A stretch of DNA of 64,000 bases, taken from positions 1-64,000 of the forward strand of contig NZ_SLVX01000009.1 of NCBI RefSeq assembly GCF_004341885.1, in the 5' to 3' direction. The stretch is from Shinella granuli. GTDB lineage: Bacteria > Pseudomonadota > Alphaproteobacteria > Rhizobiales > Rhizobiaceae. Positions 8,050 to 17,292 of this stretch are shown in pieces. How positions within the stretch are numbered: position 1 is the first letter of the stretch; every line of letters starts with the position of its first letter. The notes below the pieces were generated by a model. It ran no database searches and had not been told where the DNA came from. It was given only the letters and a program-made list of their open reading frames with translations. Made by a program: the position numbers and the translations under genes.

Positions 8050-9588
8050 TCAGACCGCCGGCGTGCCGTCCTGCGGGGACTTGGGAACGCCGAGCCGGCG
8101 GCGGCGCGAGATGCCGAGGAGCCAGAAGACGAGCGGCGAGAAGAGCAGCGCAAGGCCGATCAGCATCAGCGTCGTCACCAGCCCGTTCGACCAAAAGACC
8201 GAAAGCTGGCCGCCGGACAAGAGCATGGACTGCCGGAAGGCATCCTCCGCCTTGTCGCCGAGCACCATGGCAAGCACGAGCGGGGCAAGCGGATAATCGA
8301 GCTTCTTGAAGACATAGCCGAGGAGGCCGAAGAGAAGCACCAGCCACATGTCGCTGACGGCATTGCCGACCTGGTAGGCGCCGGACAGGATGATGGCGAC
8401 GATGATCGGCCCGATGATGGCGAAGGGCACGCGCAGGATCGAGGCATAGAGTGGCACGGTGGCGATCACCAGCACGACGGCGACGATGTTGCCGAGATAC
8501 ATGGAGGCGATCAGGCCCCAGACGAAATCCGGCCGGTCGGTGAAGAGCGTCGGACCGGGCGTCAGGCCCCAGATCATCAGGCCGCCCATCATGACGGCCG
8601 CGGTGGCCGAGCCCGGCACGCCGAGCGCGAGCATTGGCAGCAACGCGGAGGTGCCGGCGGAATGGTCGGCCGTCTCCGGCGCGACGACGCCGCGCGGATC
8701 GCCCTTGCCGAACTGCGACTTGTCGCGGGCCGAGCGGCGGGCGACGCCGTAGCTCATGAAGGAGGCCGCCGTCGGGCCGGCGGGCGTGATGCCCATCCAG
8801 ATGCCGATCAGCGTGGAGCGCGCGATGGTGAACCAGTAGCGCGGCATCTCGACCAGCGTGCGGCCGATCTCGACGAGCTTCACGCGCGCCTTGATGCCCT
8901 CGAAGCGCAGCCCCTCCTCCGTGGTCAGCAGCAGTTCGCCGATGCCGAAGAGGCCCATGACGGCGATGAGGAACGAGACGCCCTTGATGAGTTCGGGAAT
9001 GTCGAAGGTCAGGCGCAGGTTGCCCGAGATCGTGTCCATGCCGACGGAGGCGAGCGCGAAGCCGATCATCATGGAGACGAGCGTCTTGAACGGCGACTGG
9101 GCGCCCATCGAGATGAAGCTCGCGAAGGCGAGGAAATAGACGGCGAAATATTCCGGCGAGGAGAAGCGCAGCGCAAAATTGGCGACCCAGCCGGAAAGCA
9201 GCGTGATCATCACGACGCCGGCAAGCGCGCCGAGACCGGCCGAGACGAAGGCGAGCGTCAGCGCCCGGCTCGCCTCGCCCTTCTTCGCCATCGGATAGCC
9301 GTCGAAGGTGGTGGCGACGGAAGAGGGCTCGCCTGGAATGTTGAAGAGGATGGAGGTCGTCGACCCGCCGAAGAGCGCGCCCCAATACATGCAGGAGAGC
9401 AGGATGATGGCCGAGATCGGATCCATCGAGAAGGTGAGCGGCAGGAGCAGCGACACGCCGTTCGGCGCGCCGAGGCCAGGCAGCACGCCCACCAGGATGC
9501 CGAGCGTGACGCCGAGCATCATGAGCAGGATGTGGTTAAAGCTCAGGATATGGCCGAAGCCATCCATGAGAAGACCGATATTTTCCAT
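8050..9588 (-). CDS. tctA: Tripartite tricarboxylate transporter large permease TctA
   Basis: A 512-residue inner-membrane protein with about twelve hydrophobic segments. Family text is clear: ILVGVLPGLGAPNGVSLLLP, YWGALFGGSTTSILFNIPGE and TPAGPTAASFMSYGVARR. It uses the ion gradient to take up carboxylates delivered by the periplasmic TctC protein and needs the small subunit TctB. GGAGG precedes the ATG. It lies third in the pdxA-like-tctCBA-TIM-DAK operon counting transporter genes from TctC, implying a carboxylate substrate for the pathway. Confidence 0.93.
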   Translation of the reverse strand: MENIGLLMDGFGHILSFNHILLMMLGVTLGILVGVLPGLGAPNGVSLLLPLTFSMDPISAIILLSCMYWGALFGGSTTSILFNIPGEPSSVATTFDGYPMAKKGEASRALTLAFVSAGLGALAGVVMITLLSGWVANFALRFSSPEYFAVYFLAFASFISMGAQSPFKTLVSMMIGFALASVGMDTISGNLRLTFDIPELIKGVSFLIAVMGLFGIGELLLTTEEGLRFEGIKARVKLVEIGRTLVEMPRYWFTIARSTLIGIWMGITPAGPTAASFMSYGVARRSARDKSQFGKGDPRGVVAPETADHSAGTSALLPMLALGVPGSATAAVMMGGLMIWGLTPGPTLFTDRPDFVWGLIASMYLGNIVAVVLVIATVPLYASILRVPFAIIGPIIVAIILSGAYQVGNAVSDMWLVLLFGLLGYVFKKLDYPLAPLVLAMVLGDKAEDAFRQSMLLSGGQLSVFWSNGLVTTLMLIGLALLFSPLVFWLLGISRRRRLGVPKSPQDGTPAV

Positions 9589-9621
9589 GTCTTTCCTCCG
9601 AAGACCGGCGCCCCCGCGCGA

Positions 9622-10122
9622 TCAGTAGATCCCGAAGAAGGCCTCGACCGGACCCTTCAGGAGCGGAACCTTGAAGCCGATCTCGAAAATGACGAAGAAG
9701 AAGAGGGCGACGCCGATGCCCGCGGCAAGGCCGGCCCACCACTTGTACTTGCCCTGGAAGGTCATCGTTCCGGCGATGTAGAGCGCGGTGCCGACATAGA
9801 GGCCGACGAGGGTGGAGACCGCGGCGAAGGCGACGAGCGGCAGCAGGAAGCCGAGCACGACCTTGAAGCGCGCCATGTCGACGAAGATCTCGCCGCTGCC
9901 GCGATGCTTGACGACAGCGTAGACGAGGTTCATCGCGCTGCCGAAGACGATCAGCAGGCCGATATAGAAGGGGAAATAGCCGGCATCCGGCCCCATCTCC
10001 GTCCAGCCTGCGCCGGCCTCGATCGAGCCGTAGGCGACGGCGATGCCGAAGGCGCCCGTCAGGAGGGCGACGCCCGTTTCCATGGCGAAACGGGAAAGCC
10101 CATTCGCGCTGTTCTCACGCAT
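9622..10122 (-). CDS. tctB: Tripartite tricarboxylate transporter small permease TctB
   Basis: A 166-residue membrane protein with four predicted helices (about residues 16-34, 47-66, 84-108 and 116-150). It starts MRENSANGLSRFAMETGVAL and contains GPDAGYFPFYIGLLIVFGS, a stretch typical of TctB. It is the small membrane partner of the TctA subunit encoded 33 bases downstream. Sequence conservation in this family is low, so the call rests on size, topology, the GYFPFYIG motif and position between tctC and tctA. Confidence 0.9.
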   Translation of the reverse strand: MRENSANGLSRFAMETGVALLTGAFGIAVAYGSIEAGAGWTEMGPDAGYFPFYIGLLIVFGSAMNLVYAVVKHRGSGEIFVDMARFKVVLGFLLPLVAFAAVSTLVGLYVGTALYIAGTMTFQGKYKWWAGLAAGIGVALFFFVIFEIGFKVPLLKGPVEAFFGIY

Positions 10123-10186
10123 GGATCAGACCTTTCCGAAAGGGGGTGCGGATGCCGTGGGGCATCCGCGCGGAACCTTGGGAGGT

Positions 10187-11179
10187 TCAGTTCGCAAGCC
10201 AGCCTTCGCGCTTCAGCACGGCGCTGACGGCGGCCTCGTCCTTCTTGATGAAATCCGCAAACTCCGCGCCGCTCATATAGGTGCCGGACTGCGAGGTGTC
10301 GGCAAGATATTTCTGCCATTCCGGCGTCTCGGACACCTTCTTCAGGACATCCGCATAGAAGCTGACGACCTCGGGCTCGACACCGGCGGCAAGCCAGACG
10401 GTGCGGGGCATGGCGTAGTTGTCGATGGCGATGCCGCTGTCCTTGCAGGTCGGGATGTCGGCCCAGCCCTGGTCGCCGGCCACCTTCGCATCGTTCTTCA
10501 GCTTTTCCGACTTGAAGACGCAGACCGGCTTGACCATGCCGGCCTGCCACTGGCCAAGGTTCTCGCTCGGATTGTTGACATTGGCCGCGACGTGGTCGCC
10601 GGCAAGCTGCACGGCCGCCTCGCCGCCGCTCTTGAACGGAACGTAGCCGATATCGGCACCGGTCGCCTCGTTGATCATCGAGGTGAGGATCTGGTCGACG
10701 TCCTTGGACTGGCTGCCGGCGACCTTCAGCGTGCCCGGCGCCGCCTTGGCCTTCTCTACGAAATCGGCGGCTGTCTTGATGTCGGACTTGCCGTTGACCC
10801 AGAGCACGAATTCGTCGGAGGCGAGCGCGGCGACCGGCGTCAGGTCGGCGGCGGCGTAGGGCACCTTGGCGCGGACCGGCAGCAGATAGGCGTTGTTCGT
10901 GCCGAAGGTCAGCTTGTGGGCATCGCCCTTTGCGGTCGCGGCATATACGAAGCCCTCCGCGCCGCCGGCGCTGCCCTTGTTGGTCACCACCACCGGCGCC
11001 TTCATCAGCTCGTACTTGGCGATGATCGACTGGATGGTGCGGGCGAAGATATCCGTGCCGCCGCCGGGGCCGGCCGTGACGACGAATTCGACCGGGCGCT
11101 CCGGCTCGAAGGCGAAGGCCGGCAGGGCGACGCCCGATGCGGCCGCAACGATGCAGGCAATGGTAAGGGACTTTTTCAT
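10187..11179 (-). CDS. tctC: Tripartite tricarboxylate transporter binding protein TctC (Bug family)
   Basis: A 330-residue periplasmic binding protein. The start at 11179 gives a signal peptide (MKKSLTIACIVAAASGVALP, cleavage near AFAFEP) behind GGAGGAGC; the in-frame extension upstream is not needed. Family text includes PVEFVVTAGPGGGTDIFART, VVVTNKGSAGG and VAGSQSKDVDQILTSMI. It captures a small carboxylate and passes it to TctAB. Ligand identity is not visible. It lies between the PdxA-like gene and tctB. Confidence 0.93.
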   Translation of the reverse strand: MKKSLTIACIVAAASGVALPAFAFEPERPVEFVVTAGPGGGTDIFARTIQSIIAKYELMKAPVVVTNKGSAGGAEGFVYAATAKGDAHKLTFGTNNAYLLPVRAKVPYAAADLTPVAALASDEFVLWVNGKSDIKTAADFVEKAKAAPGTLKVAGSQSKDVDQILTSMINEATGADIGYVPFKSGGEAAVQLAGDHVAANVNNPSENLGQWQAGMVKPVCVFKSEKLKNDAKVAGDQGWADIPTCKDSGIAIDNYAMPRTVWLAAGVEPEVVSFYADVLKKVSETPEWQKYLADTSQSGTYMSGAEFADFIKKDEAAVSAVLKREGWLAN

Positions 11180-11249
11180 CTTGCTCCTCCGTTGGGATGA
11201 TCCCGGCACGAACCTCCTCCGTGCCGGTATACCTCAAAAATTCGACAGG

Positions 11250-12284
11250 TCAGGCGGCGGCTGAAAGCGCGGCGGCCTTTTTCGCCATGCGCGCGGCCAG
11301 AAGCAGCGCCTCGCGGCTCGCGCCGACATCGGCAATGCCCTTGCCGGCAATGTCATAGGCCGTGCCGTGGGCCGGCGTGCAGAGCGGGAACGGCAGGCCA
11401 CCCATCATGGTGACGCCCTTGTCGAAGCCCATGAGCTTCATCGCGATCTGGCCCTGGTCGTGATACATGGTCATGACCGCCTGGAAGCCGTCCTTCAGGG
11501 CGCGCAGGAAGACGGTATCGGCCGGGAACGGACCCTCGACATCGAAACCGCGCGCCTTCGCCGCCGCAACGGCAGGCTCGATGATGTCGATCTCCTCCAT
11601 GCCGAAGGAACCGCCGTCGCCGGCATGCGGGTTGAGGCCGGCAACGGCGATGCGCGGATTGTGATAGCCCGCATTGCGCAGGCAGGCCGCGGTGAGCTCG
11701 ATCTCGGCGAGGATCGCCTCGACCGAAAGCGCCGCCGCCACGTCCTTCAGCGGAATGTGCGAGGTGACGCGCGCATTCCAGACCTTTTCCAGCACGTTGA
11801 ACTCGCGGACCTTGCCGGTGAAGCCGATGACATCGGCGACGAAGCGGATCTCGTCGTCATAACCCGGATAGGCGTAGCGCATGGCCTTCTTGTTGAAGGG
11901 CGTGAAGCAGACGGCCCCGGCCTTGCCCCGATCGGCAAGCTGCAGCGCGGTGCGGAAATTGGTCGTCGCGAAGGTACCGCCGGCAAGCGTCGCCTCACCA
12001 CGCACCACGTCCGCCGGGTCGAGATGGGCAAGGTCGATGAAGACATGGCGCTCGCCGCTCGCCGCACCGAAGGTCTCGAGCGTTGCGTCCTCCAGGTCGA
12101 GGTCGAGGCCGGCCGCCTTCGCGCCCTCGTCGAGAATGCGGCGATCGCCGATCACCACGAGATGGGCCGCCGCCTTGACGTCGTCGAGCGCGATGATGCG
12201 GGCGGTCAGCTCGGGGCTGATGCCGGCCGGGTCGCCCATGGCGAGCGCGATAACGGGACGCGCGTCTTTTGCGCTCTCGGTCAT
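11250..12284 (-). CDS. PdxA-family decarboxylating dehydrogenase with altered substrate-binding residues
   Basis: A 344-residue NAD-dependent beta-hydroxyacid dehydrogenase/decarboxylase of the PdxA fold, starting behind GGAGGAGC. The three metal histidines are in TSHIPLKDV, LNPHAGDGG and YHDQGQ. Compared with my memory of E. coli PdxA, the substrate residues His136-Thr137 (GHTE) are replaced in GYDDEIR, Asn283 is Thr in KGVTMMGG, and Arg292 is Leu in LPFPLCTPAHG; Lys274 is kept. So it is unlikely to use 4-phosphohydroxy-threonine and is not the vitamin B6 enzyme. It is the first gene of the tctCBA-TIM-DAK operon. A tetronate-like or other hydroxy acid is the likely class of substrate. Confidence 0.85.
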   Translation of the reverse strand: MTESAKDARPVIALAMGDPAGISPELTARIIALDDVKAAAHLVVIGDRRILDEGAKAAGLDLDLEDATLETFGAASGERHVFIDLAHLDPADVVRGEATLAGGTFATTNFRTALQLADRGKAGAVCFTPFNKKAMRYAYPGYDDEIRFVADVIGFTGKVREFNVLEKVWNARVTSHIPLKDVAAALSVEAILAEIELTAACLRNAGYHNPRIAVAGLNPHAGDGGSFGMEEIDIIEPAVAAAKARGFDVEGPFPADTVFLRALKDGFQAVMTMYHDQGQIAMKLMGFDKGVTMMGGLPFPLCTPAHGTAYDIAGKGIADVGASREALLLAARMAKKAAALSAAA

Positions 12285-12299
12285 GATGAAGCTCCTCCG

Positions 12300-12375
12300 C
12301 TGCATTCTGTATGCAGCTTTCATACGGTATCCAAAATGCTGCATCAAGTCTTTTGTATTTTGTATGCAGCATTTT
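12300..12375. promoter_or_regulatory. Divergent promoter with GntR half-sites (ctgcat/atgcag)
   Basis: Two inverted repeats share the half-site CTGCAT. CTGCAT-N5-ATGCAG spans 12300-12316, and a 12-bp arm AAAATGCTGCAT at 12333-12344 is repeated inverted at 12364-12375. On the minus strand a sigma-70-like promoter fits the PdxA-like operon: -35 TTGATG (12347-12342), 17-bp spacer, -10 TATGAA (12324-12319). The half-sites overlap the -35 and flank the start region. Binding by the divergent GntR protein is inference from position and symmetry. Confidence 0.65.
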
Positions 12376-12471
12376 TTATTGACGCCGCCCTCCGGCCTCT
12401 CCATGCTCGCACCAAATCGCCAACGCGGCCGGCGCCCTCGGACCGGACCTGAAATACGCAAGATCAAAGAC

Positions 12472-13173
12472 ATGGATGAGATCAGAAGCTTGGGGCTCCC
12501 GGAAAGCAGCCTGCCGGAACCGATCCGCCGCACGGCGCTGCACGACACGCTCGTCGGCCGCCTGCGCGACATGATCATCGAAGGGCACCTGTCGCCGGGA
12601 ACGCGCCTCAACGAAGGCCAGCTCGGCCAGATGCTCGGCGTTTCGCGCACCCCCCTGCGCGAGGCCATCAAATATCTGGCGAGCGAAGGCCTGGTCGAGC
12701 TCGTTCCCAGCCGCGGCGCCGTCGTGAAGCGCTTCGGAGCGAAGGACGTCAAGGACATGCTCTCGGTCCTCGCCACGCTGGAGGAACTGGCGGGCAGGCT
12801 GGCCTGCGCCAGCGCGCGCGACGAAGAGATCGCGGAAATCCGTGCCCTGCACGACCGCATGGTCCGGCATTATAAAGCGGGCGACCGCCTGGAATATTAC
12901 AAGCTCAACCAGGCGATCCACACACGTATCGTCGCCATTTCAGGCAATGCCGCGCTGGCCGAGGTGCACGGCATGCTGCAGACCCGGCTGAAGCGCATCC
13001 GCTTCGTCGGCCATGAAGGCCCCGAAAAATGGGCCGCCGCCGTCGGCGAGCACGAGGAAATGGTCGCCGCGCTGGAGGCGCGCGATGCCGACCGACTGTC
13101 CGAAGTTCTCGGACGCCACCTGAAAAAGGCCTGGGAGCGTGTGAGCGAGACGCTGGAGGGCGCCGGCCGGTAA
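12472..13173 (+). CDS. GntR-family (FadR/FCD-type) transcriptional regulator
   Basis: A 233-residue repressor-type protein. The winged helix-turn-helix is at about residues 22-85 (LHDTLVGRLRDMIIEGHL, LGQMLGVSRTPLREAIKYLA). The C-terminal all-helical ligand domain is FCD-like, with HDRMVRHYKAGDRLEYYKLN and EHEEMVAALEARD. The start MDEIRSLGLPESS is chosen because it fits family length; an in-frame ATG at 12403 is possible and neither has a strong ribosome site. It is divergent from the PdxA-like/TctCBA operon and most likely controls it, with the operon substrate or an intermediate as effector. Confidence 0.88.
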   Translation: MDEIRSLGLPESSLPEPIRRTALHDTLVGRLRDMIIEGHLSPGTRLNEGQLGQMLGVSRTPLREAIKYLASEGLVELVPSRGAVVKRFGAKDVKDMLSVLATLEELAGRLACASARDEEIAEIRALHDRMVRHYKAGDRLEYYKLNQAIHTRIVAISGNAALAEVHGMLQTRLKRIRFVGHEGPEKWAAAVGEHEEMVAALEARDADRLSEVLGRHLKKAWERVSETLEGAGR

Positions 13174-13218
13174 AGGATCGGCTCACCTGGCAGCACGGAT
13201 GTTCAGCCGCGTCTTGGC

Positions 13219-13256
13219 AACGGCATCTTCGGCCCGGAAATGCGGAGAATGCCGTT
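13219..13256. terminator. Hairpin between convergent gntR and napC, possible bidirectional terminator
   Basis: AACGGCAT at 13219-13226 and ATGCCGTT at 13249-13256 form a perfect 8-bp stem with a 22-base loop. It sits between two gene ends facing each other. No T-tract follows on either strand, so intrinsic termination is uncertain. Confidence 0.35.
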
Positions 13257-13290
13257 ACGGGCCGGCATGAACTGGATGTCGACGGGCGTT

Positions 13291-13366
13291 GGAGCGTTTC
13301 CGTTTTTCTTCGAATCGCAGTTCCGGACGCAAAACCGCGTCGCACTTTTGCTGGAATTGCTTAGAA
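13291..13366 (-). repeat. Copy of a widespread rhizobial intergenic repeat
   Basis: Read on the minus strand this segment contains AGCAATTCCAGCAAAAGTG, then GCGGTTTTGCGTCCGGAA, and ends in GAAAAACGGAAACGCTCC. From memory, near-identical text (GAGCAATTCCAGCAAAAGTGT...GGTTTTGCGTCCGGAATTGCG) recurs hundreds of times in Rhizobium and Agrobacterium genomes between genes. The napC stop codon (13361-13363) lies inside it. Copy number in this genome cannot be judged from one window. Confidence 0.6.
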
Positions 13367-14068
13367 CGTCACCGCTCCATGCGCGCTCGCCACCGCCTTG
13401 CGCAGGTCCTCGATCGCCCCGTTGGACGCCGCGGGAAGCGTTTCGCCCTCCAGTTCGCGCGGCATCTTCCAGCCGGGATCGATGCCCTCCATGTTGGGCA
13501 GTTCGTGCGCGATGCCCTTGTGGCAATCGATGCAGGTCGCCTTGCCGGGCAGGAGGAACTTCGCGTGGATATCGGCCGCGCGCTGGGTCTGCTTGGTGAA
13601 GTCCATCGCGACGGCCGAATGGCAGTTGCGGCATTCCAGGCTGTCATTCGCCTTCAGCCGCGCCCATTCATGCTGGGCAAGCTCCAGCCGGTGGTCGAGG
13701 AATTTCTCGCGCGTGTTGATCGTGCCGAAGATCTTGCCCCAGACCTCCTTCGAGGCCTGCATCTTGCGGGCGATCTTGTCGGTCCATTCGTGCGGCACAT
13801 GGCAATCCGGACAGGAGGCGCGCACGCCGGAGCGGTTGGTGAAATGCACCGTGTTGGTCAGCTCCTGGTAGACGTTGTCCCGCATCTCATGGCACGAGGT
13901 GCAGAATTTCTCCGTGTTCGTCAGCTCCAGCGCGGTGTTGAAGGCGCCCCAGAACATGACGCCGCCGACGAAGCCGCCGAGCGTCAGGAAGGCGAGGCTG
14001 AGCGTTGCCGCCGGCGTGGTCAGAATGGTCCAGACCCAGGCGATCAGTGCCTTGATGCGCGCAACCAT
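13361..14068 (-). CDS. napC: Membrane tetraheme c-type cytochrome NapC
   Basis: A 235-residue NapC/NirT protein that passes electrons from membrane quinol to the periplasmic NapAB nitrate reductase. One N-terminal anchor (about residues 9-35) is followed by four heme sites: CTSCH, CPDCH, CRNCH and CIDCH. The ATG at 14068 overlaps the napB stop as TGATG; a GTG one codon upstream is an equal alternative. It is the last gene of napEFDABC. Its stop codon lies in a rhizobial repeat, so the 3' untranslated region is unusual. Confidence 0.96.
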   Translation of the reverse strand: MVARIKALIAWVWTILTTPAATLSLAFLTLGGFVGGVMFWGAFNTALELTNTEKFCTSCHEMRDNVYQELTNTVHFTNRSGVRASCPDCHVPHEWTDKIARKMQASKEVWGKIFGTINTREKFLDHRLELAQHEWARLKANDSLECRNCHSAVAMDFTKQTQRAADIHAKFLLPGKATCIDCHKGIAHELPNMEGIDPGWKMPRELEGETLPAASNGAIEDLRKAVASAHGAVTF

Positions 14069-14559
14069 CACTCGCTTCCCGCCCTGGTGACGCCCATCTC
14101 GCTCATGTCCTTGAAGGTGTTCTCGACGAGCGGCTTGTGATCGGCCTGCGGCACATGGCAGGCGGTGCAGAAATAGCGCCGCGGCGAGACGTCGGCGAGC
14201 ATCTGGCCCTCGCGCGTCATGTAGTGTGTGATGCTGATCATCGGCGCGCCGGCATCCTGCGAGAACTCACGCTTGTGGCAGGAAAGACAGCGATTGGCGT
14301 TGACCGACAGCTGGTAGCCGTCGATCGAGTGCGGGATGACGGGCGGCTGTTCCGGATAGGCGCGCATGCGGCGGATGTCGTCGATGACCCATTTCGGCAG
14401 GGGATCGGCCGGCAGGGTCTGCATCGCATCGCCCTGCGGGCCGGAAAGCTGCGGCACCATCTGCGCCATGGCGCCGGTGGCAAGCACCGCCACGCCGATC
14501 GCGGCGAAAATCCATCCGGGGCTCGGGGTCAGGCGACGGGTTCGATCTTGACTGCGCAT
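14068..14559 (-). CDS. napB: Diheme cytochrome c NapB, small subunit of periplasmic nitrate reductase
   Basis: A 163-residue periplasmic electron-transfer subunit of NapAB. The start [16 protein letters not shown] gives a signal or anchor ([16 protein letters not shown]) of normal form; longer in-frame starts would run far into napA. Two heme motifs are present, CLSCH and CTACH, with distal histidines such as PHSIDG and SITHYM available as ligands. It overlaps the end of napA by 31 bases and napC by one base. Confidence 0.95.
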   Translation of the reverse strand: MRSQDRTRRLTPSPGWIFAAIGVAVLATGAMAQMVPQLSGPQGDAMQTLPADPLPKWVIDDIRRMRAYPEQPPVIPHSIDGYQLSVNANRCLSCHKREFSQDAGAPMISITHYMTREGQMLADVSPRRYFCTACHVPQADHKPLVENTFKDMSEMGVTRAGSE

Positions 14560-17033
14560 TTCTTGAAATCCGTCTGTTTCGAGATGGGGTCGGTGGCGTC
14601 GAGCGTGACCTTGTTGATGAGCTGGCTGGCATCGAACCACGGCACGAAGATCACGCCCGGCGGCATGCGGTTGCGCCCGCGCGTCTCGACGCGCGAGCGG
14701 ATCTCGCCGCGCCGCGAGATGATGCGGATCTCCGATCCCTGGTTGAGGCCGCGCTTGCGCGCATCGTCGGCATTCATGAAGCAGCGCGCGCCGGGGAAGG
14801 CCTTGTAGAGCTCGGGGACGCGCATGGTCATCGAGCCGGAATGCCAGTGCTCCAGCACGCGGCCGGTGACCAGCCAGGTGTCGAACTCGTCGTCAGGGGA
14901 TTCGGCCGGCGGCTCGTAGGGCACGGCGATGATCGCCGCCTTGCCGTCCGCATTGCCGTAGAACTTCACGCCCTCACCGGGCTTCACATAGGGATCGTAC
15001 CCTTCGCGGTAGCGCCACAGCGTCTCCTTGCCGTCGACCACCGGCCAGCGCAGGCCGCGCACCTCGTGATAGGTGTCATAGGGCGCAAGGTCGTGCCCAT
15101 GGCCACGGCCGAAGGCGGCATATTCCTCGAAGAGGCCCTTCTGCAGGTAGAAGCCGAAATGCTGCGCCTCGTTGTTGGCGTGGTCCGGGCTGACCTCGCT
15201 GATCGGGAACTTCGCCACGTCGCTTTCGGCGAACAGCACCTGGTAGAGCGTCTTGCCCTTGTAGGCGGGGTTGGCGGCGAGGATGTCCGCAGGCCACACC
15301 TCGTCCGTCGTGAAGCGCTTGGAGAATTCGACCATCTGCCAGAGGTCGGACCGCGCCTCGCCCGGCGCCTGAACAAGCTGGTGCCAGACATGGGTGCGCC
15401 GCTCGGCATTGCCATAGGCACCTTCCTTCTCCACCCACATGGCGGCGGGAAGGATGAGGTCCGCGCTCATCGCCGTGATCGTCGGATAGGCATCCGACAC
15501 GACGATGAAGTTTTCCGGATTGCGGTAGCCCTGATAGGTCTCGTTCGAGGTGTTCGGGCCGGCCTGGACGTTGTTGTTGACCTGCACCCAGTAGAAATTG
15601 AGCTTGCCGTCGCGGAGCATGCGGTCCTGCTGGACGGCGTGATAGCCGGGCTTTTCCGGAATGATGCCATGCGGCACGCGCCAGATCTCTTCGGCATGCT
15701 TGCGGTGTTCCGGGTTCGTCACCACCATATCGGCGGGCAGGCGATGCGCGAAGGTGCCGACCTCGCGCGCCGTGCCGCAGGCAGACGGCTGGCCGGTCAG
15801 CGAGAAGGGGCTGTTGCCGGGTTCGGAAATCTTGCCTGTCAGGAGATGCAGGTTATAGACCATCTGGTTCGCCCAGACGCCGCGCACATGCTGGTTGAAT
15901 CCCATGGTCCAGAGCGACATGACCTTGCGGTCCGGATCCGCATAGAGCTCGGCGAGCTGCCGGAGGAAGCCGGCCTCGACACCGGTCATCTCGACGGCCT
16001 TTTCCAGCGTGTATTCCGCGACGAAGGCCTTGAAGGCCTCGTAGTCCATCGGCTCCGTCTTGCCCGGATCGGCGGAATTGGCGGCATTCACCTCCACCGG
16101 ATTGTCCGGCCTGAGGCCGTAGCCGATATCGGTGACGCCGCGCACGAACTTCGTGTGACTCTGCACGAAATCCTCGTTCACCCGGCCGGACTGGATGATG
16201 TGGTTGGCGATGTAGTTGAGGATGACGAGGTCCGTGCCCGGCTTGAAGACCATCGGGATATCGGCGAGGTCCATGCTGCGATGGGTGAAGGTGGAAAGCA
16301 CCGCCACGCGCACATGCTCGTTGCCGAGCCGCCGGTCGGCGATGCGCGTCCACAGGATCGGGTGCATCTCCGCCATGTTCGAGCCCCAGAGCACGAAGGC
16401 GTCGGCATGCTCGAAATCGTCGTAGCAGCCCATCGGCTCGTCCATGCCGAAGGTGCGCATGAAGGCGACGGCGGCCGATGCCATGCAGTGGCGGGCGTTC
16501 GGGTCGAGATTGTTCGAGCGGAAGCCGGCGCGCATCAGCTTGGTGGCGGCATAGCCCTCGAAGATCGTCCACTGGCCGGAGCCGAACATGCCGACGGCGG
16601 TCGGCCCTTTTTCCTTCAGCACCTTCTTGGCCTGTTCGGCCATCACGTCGAAGGCTTCTTCCCAGGTCACCGGCTCGAACTCGCCGTCCTTGGCATAGAC
16701 GCCGTTGCGCTTGCGCAGGAGCGGCGCCGTCAGGCGGTCGGAGCCGTACATGATCTTCGAGAGGAAATAGCCCTTGATGCAGTTGAGGCCGCGGTTGACC
16801 TCGGCCTGCATGTCGCCGTGCGTGGCGACGACCTTTCCCTCCTTGACGCCCACCATGACGCCGCAGCCCGTGCCGCAGAAGCGGCAGGGCGCCTTGTCCC
16901 ATTTGATCTCCAGCGCGCTCACCCCGCCCGGAACCGGCTGGGCGGCAGCGGGAAGCGCGATGCCCGCCGCCGCCGCCGCGACGCCCGCCGCCTGGGCCTT
17001 CAGGATGTCACGCCGCGTCAGTTCGCTGCCCAT
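14529..17033 (-). CDS. napA: Periplasmic nitrate reductase catalytic subunit NapA
   Basis: An 834-residue molybdenum enzyme reducing nitrate to nitrite in the periplasm. The start [17 protein letters not shown] is a twin-arginine signal, cleaved near PAAAQ. The [4Fe-4S] site is [13 protein letters not shown] plus CIKG, and the Mo-bis-MGD cysteine lies in [18 protein letters not shown]. The length is normal for alphaproteobacterial NapA. The nap set usually serves redox balancing or the first step of denitrification. The first 26 bases overlap napD. Confidence 0.97.
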   Translation of the reverse strand: MGSELTRRDILKAQAAGVAAAAAGIALPAAAQPVPGGVSALEIKWDKAPCRFCGTGCGVMVGVKEGKVVATHGDMQAEVNRGLNCIKGYFLSKIMYGSDRLTAPLLRKRNGVYAKDGEFEPVTWEEAFDVMAEQAKKVLKEKGPTAVGMFGSGQWTIFEGYAATKLMRAGFRSNNLDPNARHCMASAAVAFMRTFGMDEPMGCYDDFEHADAFVLWGSNMAEMHPILWTRIADRRLGNEHVRVAVLSTFTHRSMDLADIPMVFKPGTDLVILNYIANHIIQSGRVNEDFVQSHTKFVRGVTDIGYGLRPDNPVEVNAANSADPGKTEPMDYEAFKAFVAEYTLEKAVEMTGVEAGFLRQLAELYADPDRKVMSLWTMGFNQHVRGVWANQMVYNLHLLTGKISEPGNSPFSLTGQPSACGTAREVGTFAHRLPADMVVTNPEHRKHAEEIWRVPHGIIPEKPGYHAVQQDRMLRDGKLNFYWVQVNNNVQAGPNTSNETYQGYRNPENFIVVSDAYPTITAMSADLILPAAMWVEKEGAYGNAERRTHVWHQLVQAPGEARSDLWQMVEFSKRFTTDEVWPADILAANPAYKGKTLYQVLFAESDVAKFPISEVSPDHANNEAQHFGFYLQKGLFEEYAAFGRGHGHDLAPYDTYHEVRGLRWPVVDGKETLWRYREGYDPYVKPGEGVKFYGNADGKAAIIAVPYEPPAESPDDEFDTWLVTGRVLEHWHSGSMTMRVPELYKAFPGARCFMNADDARKRGLNQGSEIRIISRRGEIRSRVETRGRNRMPPGVIFVPWFDASQLINKVTLDATDPISKQTDFKKCAVKIEPVA

Positions 17034-17292
17034 GCACCTCGTCCTCTTCCAATTCGACATGTTCGAAAACCATGTTCGCCGCGATCACGCCGTCGAGGAC
17101 GGAGATGCGCATCAGCGTATCCCCGAGCACGCCGGTGCTCGGCCCCTCGATGACGACGACGATCTTGCCCTTGTCGCAGCCGTGCACCTCGACATTGTCG
17201 AAGCCCGCGAGCGCCGCCAGCACGCTGTCGAGCGCACCCGGCTTCGTGGCAATCACAGCGCTGGAAATATGATGTTGCCGCCGTTCAGGCAT
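17008..17292 (-). CDS. napD: NapA-specific Tat chaperone NapD
   Basis: A 94-residue cytoplasmic chaperone that binds the NapA twin-arginine signal and delays export until the cofactor is inserted. It opens [22 protein letters not shown], the usual ferredoxin-like-fold start of NapD, and includes [13 protein letters not shown]. It overlaps napF by 8 bases and napA by 26, which implies coupled translation. The C-terminus ([15 protein letters not shown]) is acidic and slightly extended. Confidence 0.94.
   Translation of the reverse strand: MPERRQHHISSAVIATKPGALDSVLAALAGFDNVEVHGCDKGKIVVVIEGPSTGVLGDTLMRISVLDGVIAANMVFEHVELEEDEVHGQRTDAA

Noticed and set aside
5398-10227. A plus-strand open frame of about 1600 codons
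   Set aside because: It lies antisense to the dihydroxyacetone kinase, TIM-barrel and Tct genes, is rich in Arg, Asp, Glu and Gly of the kind produced by high-GC antisense frames, and shows no domain.
11250-12284. Calling the PdxA-like gene pdxA (vitamin B6 synthesis)
   Set aside because: Key substrate-binding residues are replaced and the gene lies in a Tct-linked catabolic operon.
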